A stretch of DNA of 8,001 bases from Planctomycetota bacterium (GTDB taxonomy: Bacteria > Planctomycetota > Brocadiia > Brocadiales > Brocadiaceae), in assembly GCA_023261465.1 (NCBI GenBank), contig JAHFOW010000135.1, positions 1 through 8,001 of the forward strand, read 5' to 3'. Positions within the stretch are counted from its first letter, which is position 1, and every line of letters starts with the position of its first letter. Positions 6,901-8,001 of this stretch are shown here, in pieces. The position numbers and the translations under genes were made by a program. Below the pieces are notes generated by a model. It was not told the origin of the DNA. It did not search any database and saw only the letters and a list, made by a program, of their open reading frames with translations.

Positions 6901-8001
6901 ACCGGCGGCGCATACCTTGTTCATGGCAAAATCCACAATTGCCCCGTTTACCAGGCGGATAAACTTTGAATCCTGCCCGCCGATTTCAAAGATGGTATCC
7001 ACATTTTTATCTACATTCGCAGCGGCGGTTGCATGGGCAGTGATTTCATTCTTGGCAATGTCAGCGCCGATGAAATCTCCCGTCAGGTAACGGCCGGAAC
7101 CGGTAGTTCCTGCCCCGCATACGTTTACTTTATCGCCTACCTCTAAACCTACCTCGTAAAGACCCTGTTTCACAGCCTCAAGAGGTCTTCCTGCGGTCAT
7201 AAGATAACGTCGCGCGAGTACATTTTTGTTTTTATCAATAACAACAATATTTGTGCTAATTGAACCGACATCCACCCCGACATAAGCCTCTACTTTTTCA
7301 TTTCCGCCGAGAGGATGGATTGCTTCGATGACTTTATAATTATCGCACTTGAGTGGTTCAAGGTCGGATGGTTTTGCGCTACGATTTCTCAGGTATTCCT
7401 CGATCTCTTTCAAACCGCGGAAAGGCGTATGAATTCCCTTGTCAATAATTGAAAATGCCGCCCCAATTGCGCCCATAACATTAAAATATTTCGGGATAAT
7501 TAACTCGCCGGATTTGAGTTCCAGGGTATCTTCAAATGCCTTGATCATTCCGATGTTTGCCGCAACACCGCCCTGGAAGACAATGGGTTTATGAAATTCC
7601 TTTCCCTTTCCGATATTGCTTTTGAAATTCCTGGCCATAGCGTAACAGAGACCGGCAACAATGTCATGCACCGGTGTGCCTTCCTGCTGGAGATGGATCA
7701 TATCAGTTTTGGCAAATACACTGCAACGGCCGGCAATACGGGGTGGGTTTTTAGATTTTAAGGCAAGATTCCCAAATTCCTTCTCAATGGCAATATCCAG
7801 TCTTGTTGCCTGTTGATCCAAAAACGAACCTGTCCCTGCAGCGCACATGGTATTCATGGAAAAGTCAGAGACCTTTGTTTGCCCTGTTGTTTCATCCTTT
7901 TCAACGAGCATGAGCTTTGAATCTTCACCGCCGATCTCGATAATCGTGCGAATTTCCGGATATAATGTTGTTGCTGCGGTACTGTGTGCAACAACCTCAT
8001 T
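3973..8001 (-). CDS. Tandem acyl-CoA dehydratase activase fused to DUF2229/HgdB-like reductase modules (5' end outside window)
   Basis: The frame is open from the right edge to a TAA at 3973-3975, giving 1342 visible codons. Residues below count from the internal Met at 7911; 30 in-frame codons lie upstream of it, including the ATPase motif EIGGEDSK. By comparison with the second ATPase repeat, about 80 N-terminal residues are missing, so the full protein is about 1420 residues. Domains: the remainder of BadF/BcrA/HgdC-type ATPase 1 (to about 165) with cluster cysteines C23 (MCAAGTGSF) and C63; complete ATPase 2 (about 209-465) with DVGSIST 214-220, EIGGQDSK 309-316, C334 and C374; a four-cysteine motif at 491-517; then two HgdB-like/DUF2229-type halves (about 556-870 and 893-1280). 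In the known family the ATPase dimer holds one [4Fe-4S] cluster and injects a low-potential electron into a 2-hydroxyacyl-CoA dehydratase or related reductase. The substrate here is unknown. It is soluble, with no signal peptide or membrane segment in the visible part. Its stop lies 2 bases before leuD, indicating translational coupling. The family call is firm; the function is inferred. Confidence 0.93.
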   Translation of the reverse strand, partial: NEVVAHSTAATTLYPEIRTIIEIGGEDSKLMLVEKDETTGQTKVSDFSMNTMCAAGTGSFLDQQATRLDIAIEKEFGNLALKSKNPPRIAGRCSVFAKTDMIHLQQEGTPVHDIVAGLCYAMARNFKSNIGKGKEFHKPIVFQGGVAANIGMIKAFEDTLELKSGELIIPKYFNVMGAIGAAFSIIDKGIHTPFRGLKEIEEYLRNRSAKPSDLEPLKCDNYKVIEAIHPLGGNEKVEAYVGVDVGSISTNIVVIDKNKNVLARRYLMTAGRPLEAVKQGLYEVGLEVGDKVNVCGAGTTGSGRYLTGDFIGADIAKNEITAHATAAANVDKNVDTIFEIGGQDSKFIRLVNGAIVDFAMNKVCAAGTGSFLEEQAEKLSVSIKGEFSKKALSSCCPSHLGERCTVFMESDLNHHQQRGTSKEDLLAGLSYSVVLNFINRVVEDRPIGNTIFFQGGVAANRGVKAAFEKVTGKKIIVPPHHDIMGAIGSAIISMEERTWEKSKFKGFDLRNKRYELTSFVCKDCSNICEIRQVNIEGENPLYYGSRCGKFDDDRSLKKGKHLPRLFRERKDALINTYKKTKPENPAGKTIGIPQVSSFYHDLFPMWKAFFVELGFDIVTSGDTNKDTVYHGVEVITAETCFPIKVAHGHVIDMLERNIDYLFLPSVINLTHSNTKFTHSYACPYVQCLPYLVKAAIDFKDKNFTVLSPVIHFEYGEEYVNKTLRELAREVGKSGDIVEKAIRSAHESLQNFNNTLQVRGKEILDKLGENEKAFVLISRSYNGCDTGMNLGLPEKLRDLGILTIPLDYLKLDLDEIAHDYPNMYWKTGQRFLAAARVIAKDKRLYPLYITNFGCGPDSFITKFFNKELCGKPCLTIEIDEHSSDVGAITRCEAFIDSLKNVRPNSDSKKVRHDVPFRELTERKKRIIYIPYMCDHGRMIAAAMRANGVSAESLPMANKESVDIGRKFTSGKECYPAILTTGDIVKKAMSPDFDPEASAFFMATASGPCRFGQYNKFHRLVLDEIGFPNVPIHTLDQEENYGEDTKKLGTRFLKLSWKGIMYIDLLQKMQRETRPYEIHKGETDAIYEDFVKKAEDALEKHLDLVEFAGKAADAFLKVKVDRSKPRPLIGVIGETYVRCNEFANNFLVRSIEKLGGEAFVPPFSEWINYIAHCRREACRFEKDYKGYFGEIISDIVQRYDAYRLTRVFKGKVRRFLKDASIKELIRKGKPYIDDSYRGDPVLSMGKAVEYVEEGFDGIINVIPFHCMPGTVVNGVLERFIKDRENIPCLKLSFDGQEQTNEETRLEAFMHQAYQRMESHMNSHAPKGHKTPLVKKTRTLITSAR
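3976..3979 (-). promoter_or_regulatory. Ribosome binding site of leuD, overlapping the end of the activase gene
   Basis: On the minus strand GAGG sits five bases before the leuD ATG, and the activase TAA stop lies inside that spacer. Terminating ribosomes therefore stop on top of the leuD initiation site, the usual arrangement for translational coupling. This site fixes the leuD start. Confidence 0.7.

Noticed and set aside
3973..7911. Met at 7911 as the true start of the activase protein
   Set aside because: The frame stays open for 30 more codons to the window edge and encodes conserved ATPase residues (EIGGEDSK preceded by a typical EVVAHSTAA stretch), so this Met is internal.

Overview
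The window holds one strand-consistent gene block (everything on the minus strand) followed by about 550 bases of non-coding, hairpin-rich DNA at the low-coordinate end. In transcription order (right to left) the genes are: a very large ATP-dependent 2-hydroxyacyl-CoA dehydratase-activase-type protein whose 5' end lies outside the window (3973-8001); the small subunit of a 3-isopropylmalate dehydratase/homoaconitase-type hydro-lyase (3482-3970); an A-type flavodiiron protein (2268-3461); and a phosphohexose mutase of the phosphoglucomutase/phosphomannomutase superfamily (555-2183). The first three genes are tightly packed (2-base and 20-base gaps) and probably form one operon. The mutase follows after 84 bases that contain two hairpins, so it may belong to the same transcript or be partly uncoupled.

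The most notable object is the large protein. It reads as two tandem activase ATPase domains, then a four-cysteine motif, then two consecutive reductase-like halves that share a collinear set of cysteine motifs. One chain therefore appears to carry both the ATP-driven electron donor (normally a homodimer with a bridging [4Fe-4S] cluster) and a pseudo-dimeric, possibly cluster-bearing acceptor. Long fusions of this general kind are known from anaerobes, but I know of no established physiological substrate.

The neighbours are compatible with an anaerobic or micro-oxic lifestyle. The activase and the hydro-lyase are oxygen-sensitive iron-sulfur protein types, and a flavodiiron protein removes O2 or NO. 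Base composition is moderate. The intergenic DNA carries several imperfect palindromes of the dispersed-repeat type. From general impression only, this would fit an anaerobe such as an anammox planctomycete (Brocadiales) or a deltaproteobacterial-type anaerobe; no marker gene in the window settles this.

Region by region: 1-554, no credible gene, four inverted repeats; 555-2183, mutase; 2184-2267, two adjacent hairpins; 2268-3461, flavodiiron protein; 3482-3970, LeuD-type subunit; 3973-8001, activase/reductase fusion, running off the right edge. I saw no tRNA, rRNA, CRISPR array, transposase or convincing promoter.
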